Below are positions 1 to 5,755 of a stretch of DNA of 5,755 nucleotides, in pieces. Every line of letters begins with the position of its first letter. Within the stretch, counting starts at the first letter, position 1. The notes beneath the pieces were generated by a model, which searched no databases, was not told the DNA's origin, and saw nothing but the letters and a program-made list of their open reading frames with translations. This DNA comes from Lachnospiraceae bacterium (GTDB lineage Bacteria; Bacillota_A; Clostridia; Lachnospirales; Lachnospiraceae). Made by a program: the position numbers and the translations under genes. The stretch is from contig JAFZKM010000304.1 of NCBI GenBank assembly GCA_017553665.1, positions 1-5,755 on the forward strand, read 5' to 3'.

Positions 1-268
1 CGTATCCGGGCATTTCGCTGAAGTCGAAATCTTCAGTATCTACGCCCCATAGCGCGAATCCGATATACTGCTCTTCTTCCTTTGCCAGACATCCTTCGAT
101 CTCTTTTGACAAAACCTTATCGAACAAAAGCCTGATAAATGCGTCTATCTCCTCCTGCGCCGTATCCGCGTCTTCTCCATCGCGATAATACTCATTCAGC
201 AGTTCGTGAAAGGCGTCGTAATCGCCCTCTCCGATCGCGCAGTACTTTACTTCGACATCATTCTTCAT
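1..268 (-). CDS. GNAT-family N-acetyltransferase, N-terminal part (gene runs off the left edge)
   Basis: I translated this myself: ATG at 268-266, then 89 codons without a stop up to the window edge. The protein begins MKNDVEVKYCAIGEGDYDAF and reaches ...FSEMPGY. The opening beta strand, the D16-Y17 pair followed by an acidic, aromatic-rich helix (residues 19-30), and the later strand YIGFALWGVD (68-77) match the start of GNAT acyltransferases, which move an acetyl group from acetyl-CoA to an amine. The acetyl-CoA-binding motif A (Q/RxxGxG/A) would lie beyond the edge, so neither catalysis nor substrate can be judged. A Shine-Dalgarno sequence (GGGAG, plus-strand 278-282) lies 9 nt before the ATG, and a good promoter sits further upstream. 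It is divergent from the methyltransferase gene. GNAT membership is inferred from fold-like pattern, not from the signature motif. Confidence 0.72.
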   Translation of the reverse strand, partial: MKNDVEVKYCAIGEGDYDAFHELLNEYYRDGEDADTAQEEIDAFIRLLFDKVLSKEIEGCLAKEEEQYIGFALWGVDTEDFDFSEMPGY

Positions 269-320
269 GATAGTTTTCTCCCGCTATAAACCCTTTAATT
301 TAAAGCATTTCGCACTCACG

Positions 321-348
321 ATTATAGCATATCCCATGCCCGATTCAA
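321..348 (-). promoter_or_regulatory. Sigma-A-type promoter of the acetyltransferase gene
   Basis: On the minus strand there is a perfect -10 hexamer TATAAT (326-321) preceded by TGC (329-327), making an extended -10 box. A -35-like TTGAAT (348-343) lies 16 bp upstream, with four of six consensus bases. Transcription would start near 314, leaving a leader of about 45 nt before the ATG at 268. Confidence 0.65.
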
Positions 349-380
349 AGAAGGTTATTCGCAGACGTGAAATATGATAC

Positions 381-410
381 TTCTCAAAACCGTAGTGATT
401 CTTATATAAT
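381..410 (+). promoter_or_regulatory. Sigma-A-type promoter of the methyltransferase-phosphoesterase operon
   Basis: A perfect TATAAT lies at 405-410. An 18-bp spacer separates it from TTCTCA (381-386), which matches four of six bases of the -35 consensus. The predicted start near 417 falls on an 8-bp palindrome, TGTCGACA (417-424), and leaves a leader of about 37 nt. The -35 elements of this promoter and the divergent one are only about 32 bp apart, so a regulator bound between them could affect both. I see no clear operator repeat there. Confidence 0.55.
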
Positions 411-453
411 TGTTCTTGTCGACAGTATTACCACTGCCTGAAAAGGAGAATCC

Positions 454-1224
454 ATGGAAGAATACAGCTTACAGAATAAAAAAGCCTGGGAATTTGACGC
501 GTACGCGTTCTGGGTAAGGACTTCGGGCACCCCCGCCGAAAGAGCTGAAAAGGACAAAAAAGACCCGGTCCGGATGCTGAAGCAGCACGCGAAATACTTC
601 GATGCGTTCGAAGGTATCAAGGTCGCGAACATCTGCGGTTCCTGCGGCAAAAAAGCGATCCCGCTGGCGCTCCTGGGAGCTGAAGTTACGGTCTTTGATA
701 TTTCCGAAGACAATAAAAGATACGCTCTCGAGACCGCGGCAGCCGCAGGCGTTTCAATAGATTTCGTGGTCGGCGACGTCATGGAGATCGACCTCGGGCG
801 ATATGCGGATCATTTCGACGTGGTCTTCATGGAGGGCGGAATACTGCACTATTTCCATGATATTGACGCGTTCATGACTCTGATGTTCAAACTGCTGAAG
901 CCCGGCGGAAAGCTGATCTGCAGCGATTTTCATCCGTTCAATAAGATCTGCGATGCCCTGAATTTCCAGAGTCCCACGATGAGCTATTTCTGTACGGACG
1001 TCTATGAAGGCGAGATGGCGCACGCCCGGTTTTACGACGAGGAAACACGCAGGCAGATCCCGAAATGCAGTTACAGGAAATATACGGTCAGTGAGATCAT
1101 CAATTCGATCATCGGGGCAGGCTTTACCTTAGAGCGATTCGACGAGCACCCCTCCTGGGAAAACGAAAATCTTCCCGGCGAATTCACCGCGATCGGAAGA
1201 AAACCGAAAAGGATATTGAAATGA
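454..1224 (+). CDS. Class I SAM-dependent methyltransferase, substrate unknown
   Basis: This 256-residue cytoplasmic protein has a Rossmann-like methyltransferase core. The SAM loop is V57-A-N-I-C-G-S-C-G65, followed by a helix and the strand VTVFDIS, whose D82 should bind the ribose hydroxyls. Next come FVVGDVMEID (104-113, with D108), motif IV FDVVFMEGGILHYF (121-134), and LLKPGGKLICSDFHPF (147-162), the typical post-core strand. Residues 165-256 form a C-terminal region rich in aromatic and acidic residues that may shape the acceptor site. The loop is atypical: the usual GxGxG has Cys and Ser at the first two glycines. The start is set by AAGGAG at 443-448, 5 nt before the ATG. The stop overlaps the start of the phosphoesterase gene by 4 nt (ATGA). 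The SAM fold is clear; whether the acceptor is a small molecule, RNA or protein is not. Confidence 0.87.
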   Translation: MEEYSLQNKKAWEFDAYAFWVRTSGTPAERAEKDKKDPVRMLKQHAKYFDAFEGIKVANICGSCGKKAIPLALLGAEVTVFDISEDNKRYALETAAAAGVSIDFVVGDVMEIDLGRYADHFDVVFMEGGILHYFHDIDAFMTLMFKLLKPGGKLICSDFHPFNKICDALNFQSPTMSYFCTDVYEGEMAHARFYDEETRRQIPKCSYRKYTVSEIINSIIGAGFTLERFDEHPSWENENLPGEFTAIGRKPKRILK

Positions 1225-2147
1225 CAAAGCAGATTGGCGTGATCGCCGACATTCACAGCAATTATACCGCATTTAAGACCGCGGTCGGATATATGGAAAG
1301 CAGAGGCATCACCGAGTTTTTCCTGCTCGGAGATTTTGTCTCCGATACCACGGACACCCGCGAGACCATGCAGTACATCTACAGCCTCATCGACCGTTAC
1401 GACGTGCATATCCTGCGCGGCAACCGCGAGGAATACTTCATCGGTCAGAGAAAGGTGCTCCGCGGCGAAACGGAGGGGCCGAAATGGATCTATAATTCCG
1501 CGAGCGGCAGCCTTTTGTATACTTATGAGCTGCTGACCGACAGGGACATCGATTTCTTTGAGTCTCTTCCGATCACGTTCAAGTACGAGTGCGAAGGATA
1601 TCCTTCGATCACCTGCTGCCACGGGTCTCCCGCAAGCGACCGGGAACTGCTGCAGATAGGCGCAGAGAATACAAAAGAATGGCTGAGGAAGATCGATACG
1701 GACTACCTCCTTGCGGCTCATACCCATCTTCAGGGAGAATTCGAATCAGAAGGAAAGCACTATTTCAATACCGGCGCGTCGGGCATTGCGATCGGCGCAC
1801 CGGGTCTCGTACAGTGCCTTATCCTTCACGGCGCAGACGCGTCCGAGCCCGGAGGCCCCTCATGGACGGCCGAGTTCCTGAATCTCCCCTATGACGCGGA
1901 CTACGTCATTAAAGCGATTTATGAGAAAGGCCTGATGGAAAAGGGACAGTGGTTCATTTCCAATAATATCTACATCCTGAAGACCGGTATCGACTACACT
2001 CCCGAACTCGTCACGACCGCCAAAAACCTGCAGGAACAGGCCACGGGGCAGCCTGCGCAGTGGCCCTTCATCGGGGAAGAATATTTCACTGAAGCCGCCG
2101 GGAAGCTGGGGATCCCGGATTACCGTACACATGATCATCTGACATAA
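1221..2147 (+). CDS. Calcineurin-like metallophosphoesterase
   Basis: This 308-residue protein belongs to the binuclear-metal phosphoesterase superfamily. The metal and catalytic motifs appear in order: D10-x-H12 (IADIHSN), G37-D38 (LLGDFVSD), G67-N68-R-E (where many relatives have GNHD/E), H134 (CCHGSP), and H167-x-H169 (AAHTHLQ). The small motif FNTGASGIAIG (182-192) corresponds to the NPGS region of YfcE-like members. All expected metal ligands are present, so it should be active, but family members cleave very different phosphodiesters or monoesters and the substrate cannot be read from sequence. Residues from about 195 to 308 extend past the core and end in a helical segment (FTEAAGKLGIP). 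The ATG lies in the ATGA overlap with the methyltransferase stop and has AAAAGGA 7 nt upstream (1207-1213), so translation is probably coupled. It has no signal peptide or membrane segment. Confidence 0.88.
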   Translation: MTKQIGVIADIHSNYTAFKTAVGYMESRGITEFFLLGDFVSDTTDTRETMQYIYSLIDRYDVHILRGNREEYFIGQRKVLRGETEGPKWIYNSASGSLLYTYELLTDRDIDFFESLPITFKYECEGYPSITCCHGSPASDRELLQIGAENTKEWLRKIDTDYLLAAHTHLQGEFESEGKHYFNTGASGIAIGAPGLVQCLILHGADASEPGGPSWTAEFLNLPYDADYVIKAIYEKGLMEKGQWFISNNIYILKTGIDYTPELVTTAKNLQEQATGQPAQWPFIGEEYFTEAAGKLGIPDYRTHDHLT

Positions 2148-2180
2148 ATACCGCCGTACATTTCTTTTGAGATCAGTAAA

Positions 2181-2217
2181 AGAGCCCGTCGCACTGAATG
2201 CGGCGGACTCTTTTTTT
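2181..2217 (+). terminator. Intrinsic terminator of the methyltransferase-phosphoesterase operon, possibly bidirectional
   Basis: The arms 2181-2193 and 2199-2211 form a 13-position stem with one C-A mismatch and one G-U pair, closed by the loop CTGAA. A run of seven T (2211-2217) follows, so this is a good rho-independent terminator for the rightward operon, 33 nt past its stop. Read leftward, the same hairpin is followed by only about four T before ACTG. It could therefore also act as a weaker terminator for the binding-protein gene, which ends at 2237. Confidence 0.85.
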
Positions 2218-2236
2218 AACCACTATTTCTAGGGGA

Positions 2237-3811
2237 TCATTTCTTGTAAAGAGCGTTGAACTGCTTCTGGAGCTCGGCGGTAACTTCCTCGATACCTGCC
2301 TGCTTAAGAGCTGCCTGCATCTCAGCAACGATCTCCTCCGCAGTGCCCGAGTACTTGCCGTACGCGATCTGCTTCATGTAGTTGCCGAATACTTCGTTAC
2401 AGTTCTTAACCTTGCCTTCGATACTGTCAACATTGGGAACGAACTGTCCGTAAGGATAGTCGATCTTGATCTTATCATAAACCTTGTACAGAGACTCGAT
2501 AGCTGTCCAGTTTCTGGTAGCATCCTTGAGCTCAAGGTTGTCGTTACGTCCCCACCACCAGCTGGTAGCTCCGCCGACATTGTCGGTATCGGGGTTGTAG
2601 CTTGCGGGAGTGATGCGGTAGCCGTTGGAGTCAAGCTCGTAGGAAACGCCCTGGATACCGTAGTTGATAAGTCTGTAACAGTCGGGATCGTTTCTGAGCA
2701 GGTCATAAACCATAAGTGCTCTCTCAGGGTTCTTGGAAGCTGCGGAAACAGCCATAGCGCCGTGAGTGATCGAAAGAGCTACAACATTGTCTGTCTCTTC
2801 ACCGAAGTAGAAGAAGCCCGACTCAGCGTTAGGATCGTCGTAAATGGTGTTGGAAGGAGTCTTTGAGCAAAGATCGGTCCAGGTCTGTGTATGATGCTGC
2901 TCTGCGGCAACAAGGCCTACACGATAGTCGTCTCTGTTGGTGGATGTGGTGTTGTTGAGAACATCGGTCTTCCAAACGCCCATCTCATCCCACTGCTTCA
3001 TCATCTTCGCGAAGTCAACCATCATCTGAGTATCCGAATATGCAGGAGTAATGATGGTGTAGAGGTCATCCTTTGTTCCGCCCCAAAGAGCTGCGGTACA
3101 GATACCGTCGATGGGAACGAACTTGCTGTGGCTTGCTACCCAGCCGCTTGCCATCTGAACGTTGTGGGTTCCGTCGGAATCCCATGCAACGTTGATGCCG
3201 AGAGCGTCCTTGTTCGCGGTAACATACTCGAAGTACTTGGTCATATCTTCCCAGCTGTGAACGCCGTTCGCAAGGCCGGCCTTCTTAGCCCAGTCAAGAC
3301 GGTAGATGTAGCCGTGGTTGGTCCACTGTGCGTAGTTATCCTCGGGCATTAAGTAGATGTCGCCGTCGTATTTGCAAAGCTCCCAGTGATCTGCGGGAAC
3401 GCTTGCCCATGTCTGGGGAGCGTAGGTCTTGAGCATATCCTCAGTGAGGATCATAAAGCCGCCGTTCTTTGCGTTAGGCCATGCGTCAAGCCAGTCGGAA
3501 GCGGTACCGATAAGGTCAACGGTTCCGTCCTGCGCTGCGATGTTCATGTTGTAAACCGAAAGATAATCGGTCCAGCCGATCCAGTAAAACTCAAGCTCGG
3601 CGTTGCACTTTTCGGTAAGGATCTCGTTCAGTTTCTTGTTCATCTCCTGGAATCTGTCCATAGCCGCACCCTCGGGCTTGGAACCGGTGAACATGTAAGT
3701 GATCTTAACGTGCTCCTTTGTGTCAACCTTCTTCGCACCGTCTTTTTTGCAGGCGCCAAGGCTGAGAACCATGATCACTGCAAGTAAGAGTGCCAAAATT
3801 CTTTTCTTCAT
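2237..3811 (-). CDS. Extracellular solute-binding lipoprotein of a carbohydrate ABC importer (LplA-like)
   Basis: This 524-residue protein is exported and anchored to the outer face of the membrane. It has a charged start (MKKR), a hydrophobic stretch at 5-18, and the lipobox L18-G-A-C21, giving a lipidated Cys21 followed by a polar KKDGAKK linker. The body resembles family 1 sugar-binding proteins. VKITYMFTG (35-43) is the first strand. Tyr and Trp are plentiful (for example W77, W80, W107, W111 and the triplet W418-W420), as is common in sugar-binding clefts. The stretch AVSAASKNPERALMVYDLLR (354-373) and the C-terminal GIEEVTAELQKQF (506-518) match the LplA-like subgroup as I remember it. 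Length fits that subgroup. AGGAGG (plus-strand 3817-3822) lies 5 nt before the ATG. It follows two permease genes, which supports its role. The sugar bound is unknown. It could instead bind a peptide or polyol, but the permease type favours an oligosaccharide. Confidence 0.9.
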   Translation of the reverse strand: MKKRILALLLAVIMVLSLGACKKDGAKKVDTKEHVKITYMFTGSKPEGAAMDRFQEMNKKLNEILTEKCNAELEFYWIGWTDYLSVYNMNIAAQDGTVDLIGTASDWLDAWPNAKNGGFMILTEDMLKTYAPQTWASVPADHWELCKYDGDIYLMPEDNYAQWTNHGYIYRLDWAKKAGLANGVHSWEDMTKYFEYVTANKDALGINVAWDSDGTHNVQMASGWVASHSKFVPIDGICTAALWGGTKDDLYTIITPAYSDTQMMVDFAKMMKQWDEMGVWKTDVLNNTTSTNRDDYRVGLVAAEQHHTQTWTDLCSKTPSNTIYDDPNAESGFFYFGEETDNVVALSITHGAMAVSAASKNPERALMVYDLLRNDPDCYRLINYGIQGVSYELDSNGYRITPASYNPDTDNVGGATSWWWGRNDNLELKDATRNWTAIESLYKVYDKIKIDYPYGQFVPNVDSIEGKVKNCNEVFGNYMKQIAYGKYSGTAEEIVAEMQAALKQAGIEEVTAELQKQFNALYKK

Positions 3812-3837
3812 AATCTCCTCCTAAAATATTTGTTTAT

Positions 3838-3863
3838 GTTATCCCGGACATCCGGGTAATAAC
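3838..3863 (-). other. Dyad hairpin in the spacer between the permease and binding-protein genes
   Basis: GTTAT-CCCGG-ACAT-CCGGG-TA-ATAAC pairs as a stem of 10 bp with a 2-nt bulge and a 4-nt loop. In DNA, the core reads as a dyad CCCGGA-CA-TCCGGG (3843-3856). No T-run follows it in the direction of transcription, so it is not an intrinsic terminator. It may stabilise or mark a processing site in the mRNA, raising binding-protein output over the permeases. Alternatively it could be an operator: it falls between a weak -35-like TTGTTA (3865-3860) and -10-like GATAAC (3843-3838). The pairing is plain; the function is inferred. Confidence 0.5.
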
Positions 3864-3868
3864 AATGA

Positions 3869-4795
3869 TCATCCCTTTACCGCGCCGACAGTGATACCAC
3901 TGATGAAGTATTTCTGCACAAACGGATAAAGCAAAACAATAGGTCCCGTCGCGAGCATCGCAGTCGCCATCTTGACCGTATTGGACGGGATGTCGGTAAT
4001 GACAACGTACTGACCCGCAACGGTATTTTTCAGGGCGTCGGTCTTATTGACAGTTTCGTAAAGCATGTACTGAAGAGGCTTTACGTCTACTCTCGAGCTT
4101 AAGAACAGGGACGACTGATACCACTCGTTCCAGTAGCCGAGGGCGAGGAACAGGCCGATGGTCGCAAGCGCCGGCTTGAGCATCGGAAGGATCAGCGCCG
4201 TAAATATCTTCATGTCTCCGGCGCCGTCTATCTTGCCGGATTCGGTGATCTCGTGCGGAATGCTCTTCACGAAATTCTTCATGAGGATCACGAGCCAGGG
4301 TGACATGAGCAGAGGCAGGAGAATGGCCAGATAACTGTCCTTCAGCTTATAGACCTGCGTCATGATCAGATAGTAAGGCGCGAGACCCGCGGAAAACAGG
4401 CTCGTGAAGTAAATGTAGAACGAAATCCCGTTCCTGAAAGGGAAATCCTTTCTCTGCAGCGCGTAGCCGGTCATCGCTATGAGCGAAAGACCTATCGTTG
4501 TTCCTATTACCGTGATCAGTATCGTTACTACATAAGAGCGCCAGATCAGACCGGTCTTCATAACGGCATGATAAGCTTCCGTCGAGAACTCGCCCGGGAT
4601 CAGCTGTACGCCGTGCTGATTAAGATAACTCTCCGAAGAGAAGGAACTGCCGAGGATTACAAGAAACGGGAAAATGCAGGCCAGCGAGTACAGCGATGTC
4701 ACGAAATAACCGATGCCGCGCACGATGATATCCGAAACGCCCAGCTTGACTTTGGCTGAACTCGAGACCATGTCCAAATCTTTTTTCTTAGCCAT
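3869..4795 (-). CDS. Carbohydrate ABC transporter permease (LplC/YtcP-like)
   Basis: This is a 308-residue inner-membrane protein of the binding-protein-dependent permease family. About six hydrophobic segments are visible: near 30-50, 87-110, 125-147, 156-174, 207-220 and 275-296. The cytoplasmic EAA loop, where the ATPase docks, is residues 185-204: E-S-G-K-I-D-G-A-G...I-L-P. The ending SGITVGAVKG is typical of this subgroup. A GTG in frame at 4801 could be read as a start, but it overlaps the Shine-Dalgarno sequence AAGGAG (plus-strand 4801-4806). The ATG at 4795 has the same 5-nt spacing as its neighbours, so I chose it. The gap to the preceding permease stop is 9 nt, and that stop TAA overlaps the AAGGAG, so the two are translated together. 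It pairs with the LplB-like permease to form the channel. Confidence 0.9.
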   Translation of the reverse strand: MAKKKDLDMVSSSAKVKLGVSDIIVRGIGYFVTSLYSLACIFPFLVILGSSFSSESYLNQHGVQLIPGEFSTEAYHAVMKTGLIWRSYVVTILITVIGTTIGLSLIAMTGYALQRKDFPFRNGISFYIYFTSLFSAGLAPYYLIMTQVYKLKDSYLAILLPLLMSPWLVILMKNFVKSIPHEITESGKIDGAGDMKIFTALILPMLKPALATIGLFLALGYWNEWYQSSLFLSSRVDVKPLQYMLYETVNKTDALKNTVAGQYVVITDIPSNTVKMATAMLATGPIVLLYPFVQKYFISGITVGAVKG

Positions 4796-4806
4796 AACCA
4801 CTCCTT
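4796..4806 (-). promoter_or_regulatory. Ribosome binding site deciding the start of the second permease
   Basis: AAGGAG (4806-4801 on the minus strand) is followed by TGGTT and then ATG at 4795. Because the site includes the base of the alternative GTG at 4801, initiation at that GTG would leave no spacer, so the ATG must be the start. The first bases also belong to the TAA stop of the upstream permease. Confidence 0.8.
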
Positions 4807-5680
4807 AAAACAACGAATAATCGGGTTCGATCTTCTTGACGATAAAGTTGACCGTCATAACGATGGCAAAACCGATCAGCGACTGATAGAAGCCTACGGC
4901 GGAAGCCGTCGAGAAGTTGAAGTCCGTCACCGAAGCGCGGTATACGAAGGTTTCGATGATATCGGTCGTGTCATAAAGAAGCGAGTTGGTTCCGATGATG
5001 TTGTAGAACAGACCGAAGTTGCCTCTTACAATGCCGCCGAGCGCGAACAGCAGAAGGATAACGATCGTGGGACGAAGGCTCGGGAGAATGATGTAGCGGA
5101 TCTTCTGGAAAGCGTTCGCTCCGTCAACCCTCGAAGCCTCGATGATCTCTCCATCGATGCCCATGATGGCCGCGAAGTAAACTACGGAATTATAGCCGCT
5201 CTGCTGCCACAGATAGATAAAGATCAGTATCCCGGGCCAGACGGATGCGTTCGCGTACGGCTGCCATCTTTCAAGGCCCCATCTGCTGAGCAGTGTATTA
5301 ACAAAGCCGGTATCGTAGTTAAGGAAGTTGAACACCAGCACGCCGATCAGAACGTGCGAGATAAAGTAGGGAAGGAACATCATGGTCTGGGAGACCTTCT
5401 TGAATGCCTTCGATCTGATCTCGTTCAGCAGGATCGCCATGAATACGGCGAACAGGTTTCCGAGAATGATGAACGCGACATTATACAAAATGGTGTTCCT
5501 GGTGAGAGTCCAGAGTTTGCCCGACTCAACCATAAATTCGAAGTTCTGGAGTCCTACGAACTTACTTCCGAAAATTCCCTTCTGGTAATTGTATTTAACA
5601 AAAGCCACCCAGATACCGGGCAGGGGTACATAGCTGAAGAAAAAGAAAAAAGGGCAGGTCTCGCGACCCGCCCTTTCCAT
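4805..5680 (-). CDS. Carbohydrate ABC transporter permease (LplB-like), 5'-truncated at a terminator
   Basis: The open frame encodes 291 residues, but only the part from about residue 11 onward is permease. SYVPLPGIWVAF (16-27) is the end of the first membrane segment, and GIFGSKFVGLQNFEF (35-49) is a subgroup hallmark. Further membrane segments lie near 63-86, 98-120, 147-172, 202-218 and 262-281. The ATPase-docking EAA loop is 181-200 (E-A-S-R-V-D-G-A...I-L-P). Relatives carry, from memory, some 20-40 more residues: a basic N-terminus and the first half of membrane segment 1. Here these are replaced by MERAGRETCP, which is simply the translation of a terminator hairpin (5649-5676). There is no Shine-Dalgarno sequence before the ATG at 5680, and an in-frame TGA lies three codons upstream. 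The genuine coding part therefore ends near 5650, and the gene is either broken or misassembled. Stop TAA is at 4805-4807, 9 nt before the next permease start. Confidence 0.8.
   Translation of the reverse strand: MERAGRETCPFFFFFSYVPLPGIWVAFVKYNYQKGIFGSKFVGLQNFEFMVESGKLWTLTRNTILYNVAFIILGNLFAVFMAILLNEIRSKAFKKVSQTMMFLPYFISHVLIGVLVFNFLNYDTGFVNTLLSRWGLERWQPYANASVWPGILIFIYLWQQSGYNSVVYFAAIMGIDGEIIEASRVDGANAFQKIRYIILPSLRPTIVILLLFALGGIVRGNFGLFYNIIGTNSLLYDTTDIIETFVYRASVTDFNFSTASAVGFYQSLIGFAIVMTVNFIVKKIEPDYSLF
5640..5676 (-). terminator. Strong intrinsic terminator of the upstream gene
   Basis: On the minus strand AAAGGGCGGGTC (5676-5665) pairs with GACCTGCCCTTT (5660-5649) across a GCGA loop. This is a 12-bp stem with one G-U pair. 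The T-tract TTTTTTCTTTTT follows directly (5651-5640). It is placed 23 nt after the TAA at 5699-5701, a normal position for the terminator of the partial gene on the right. The T-tract then continues without a break into permease sequence, which is abnormal. Confidence 0.9.
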
Positions 5681-5698
5681 TTTGATTCATACAGGCAA

Positions 5699-5755
5699 TT
5701 AGGCGTTGGCTGCTTCCAAATCCTTGTACTCCTTCACAATGTTCTTCACATCGGC
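5699..5755 (-). CDS. C-terminal end of an unidentified protein (gene enters from the right edge)
   Basis: The last 18 codons read ADVKNIVKEYKDLEAANA followed by TAA (5701-5699). The stretch is charged and looks like a terminal helix. It is too short to assign to a family. Support for it being a real gene end comes from the terminator 23 nt downstream. It is oriented like the transporter genes, but whether it belongs beside them is doubtful given the junction at 5640-5650. Confidence 0.6.
   Translation of the reverse strand, partial: ADVKNIVKEYKDLEAANA

Noticed and set aside
269..453. Possible riboswitch or operator in the divergent intergenic region
   Set aside because: Apart from the two promoters and the 8-bp palindrome TGTCGACA, I found no extended stem, no long inverted or direct repeat and no known riboswitch pattern. 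The leaders are too short (about 37 and 45 nt).
402..782. Minus-strand open frame overlapping the methyltransferase start
   Set aside because: It runs through the operon promoter and the 5' end of a convincing methyltransferase gene. It has no start signals, and its low-complexity Ser/Ala-rich product suggests a shadow.
1071..1727. Minus-strand open frame across the methyltransferase-phosphoesterase junction
   Set aside because: It is antisense to two well-supported genes with intact motifs, has no ribosome binding site, and its product matches no recognisable family.
2198..2866. Long plus-strand open frame opposite the binding-protein gene
   Set aside because: It begins inside the terminator stem and lies wholly antisense to a clear lipoprotein gene. 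Its Val/Leu/Ser-rich translation resembles a reverse-frame shadow and it has no Shine-Dalgarno site. The same holds for the antisense frames at 2891-3352 and 3386-3787.
4799..4801. GTG as the start of the second permease
   Set aside because: It overlaps the AAGGAG ribosome binding site and leaves no spacer. The ATG at 4795 has a normal 5-nt spacing.
5601..5690. ATG at 5690 as a start for the truncated permease via a leader peptide
   Set aside because: That ATG is in a different frame from the permease, has no Shine-Dalgarno site, and would need an indel in the T-tract to join it.
1..5755. CRISPR array, tRNA, rRNA, insertion sequence or phage gene
   Set aside because: I saw no regularly spaced repeats, no tRNA-like cloverleaf or CCA end, no transposase-like product and no flanking inverted repeats in the window.

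Overview
The window looks like chromosomal DNA from a low-to-mid GC Gram-positive anaerobe of the Bacillota, most likely a Clostridia/Lachnospiraceae-type gut bacterium. This is inferred from strong AGGAGG-type Shine-Dalgarno sites about 5 nt from their ATGs, sigma-A-like promoters, a lipoprotein substrate-binding protein with an LGAC lipobox, and an LplABC-like sugar transporter without its own ATPase. No species can be named from the sequence alone.

Left part (1-2217). A partial GNAT-type acetyltransferase gene runs leftward out of the window (start at 268). It is divergent from a rightward two-gene operon: a class I SAM-dependent methyltransferase (454-1224) and a calcineurin-like metallophosphoesterase (1221-2147). 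The operon genes share an ATGA stop/start overlap. The 185-bp divergent gap holds a convincing promoter on each strand. The operon ends at a hairpin plus T-run terminator (2181-2217).

Right part (2237-5755), all on the minus strand. Read in transcription order there are: the last 18 codons of an unidentified gene (5699-5755); a strong intrinsic terminator (5640-5676); a LplB-type sugar permease lacking its normal N-terminus (4805 to about 5650); a second, intact permease of LplC/YtcP type (3869-4795); a 57- to 72-bp spacer with a strong dyad hairpin (3838-3863); and a 524-residue lipoprotein solute-binding protein (2237-3811). Together the two permeases and the binding protein would form a carbohydrate (CUT1-like) ABC importer energised by a shared ATPase encoded elsewhere.

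The most striking point is the junction around 5640-5676. The T-tract of the upstream gene's terminator runs directly into the middle of the permease's first membrane segment. The permease therefore has no ribosome binding site, no promoter and no normal start. Either a deletion fused these sequences or the contig is a chimera joined at a poly-T microhomology. I see no clearly new defence, mobile or regulatory system. The other observations are modest: an atypical SAM-binding loop, a metallophosphoesterase with a C-terminal extension, and a dyad before the binding-protein gene.
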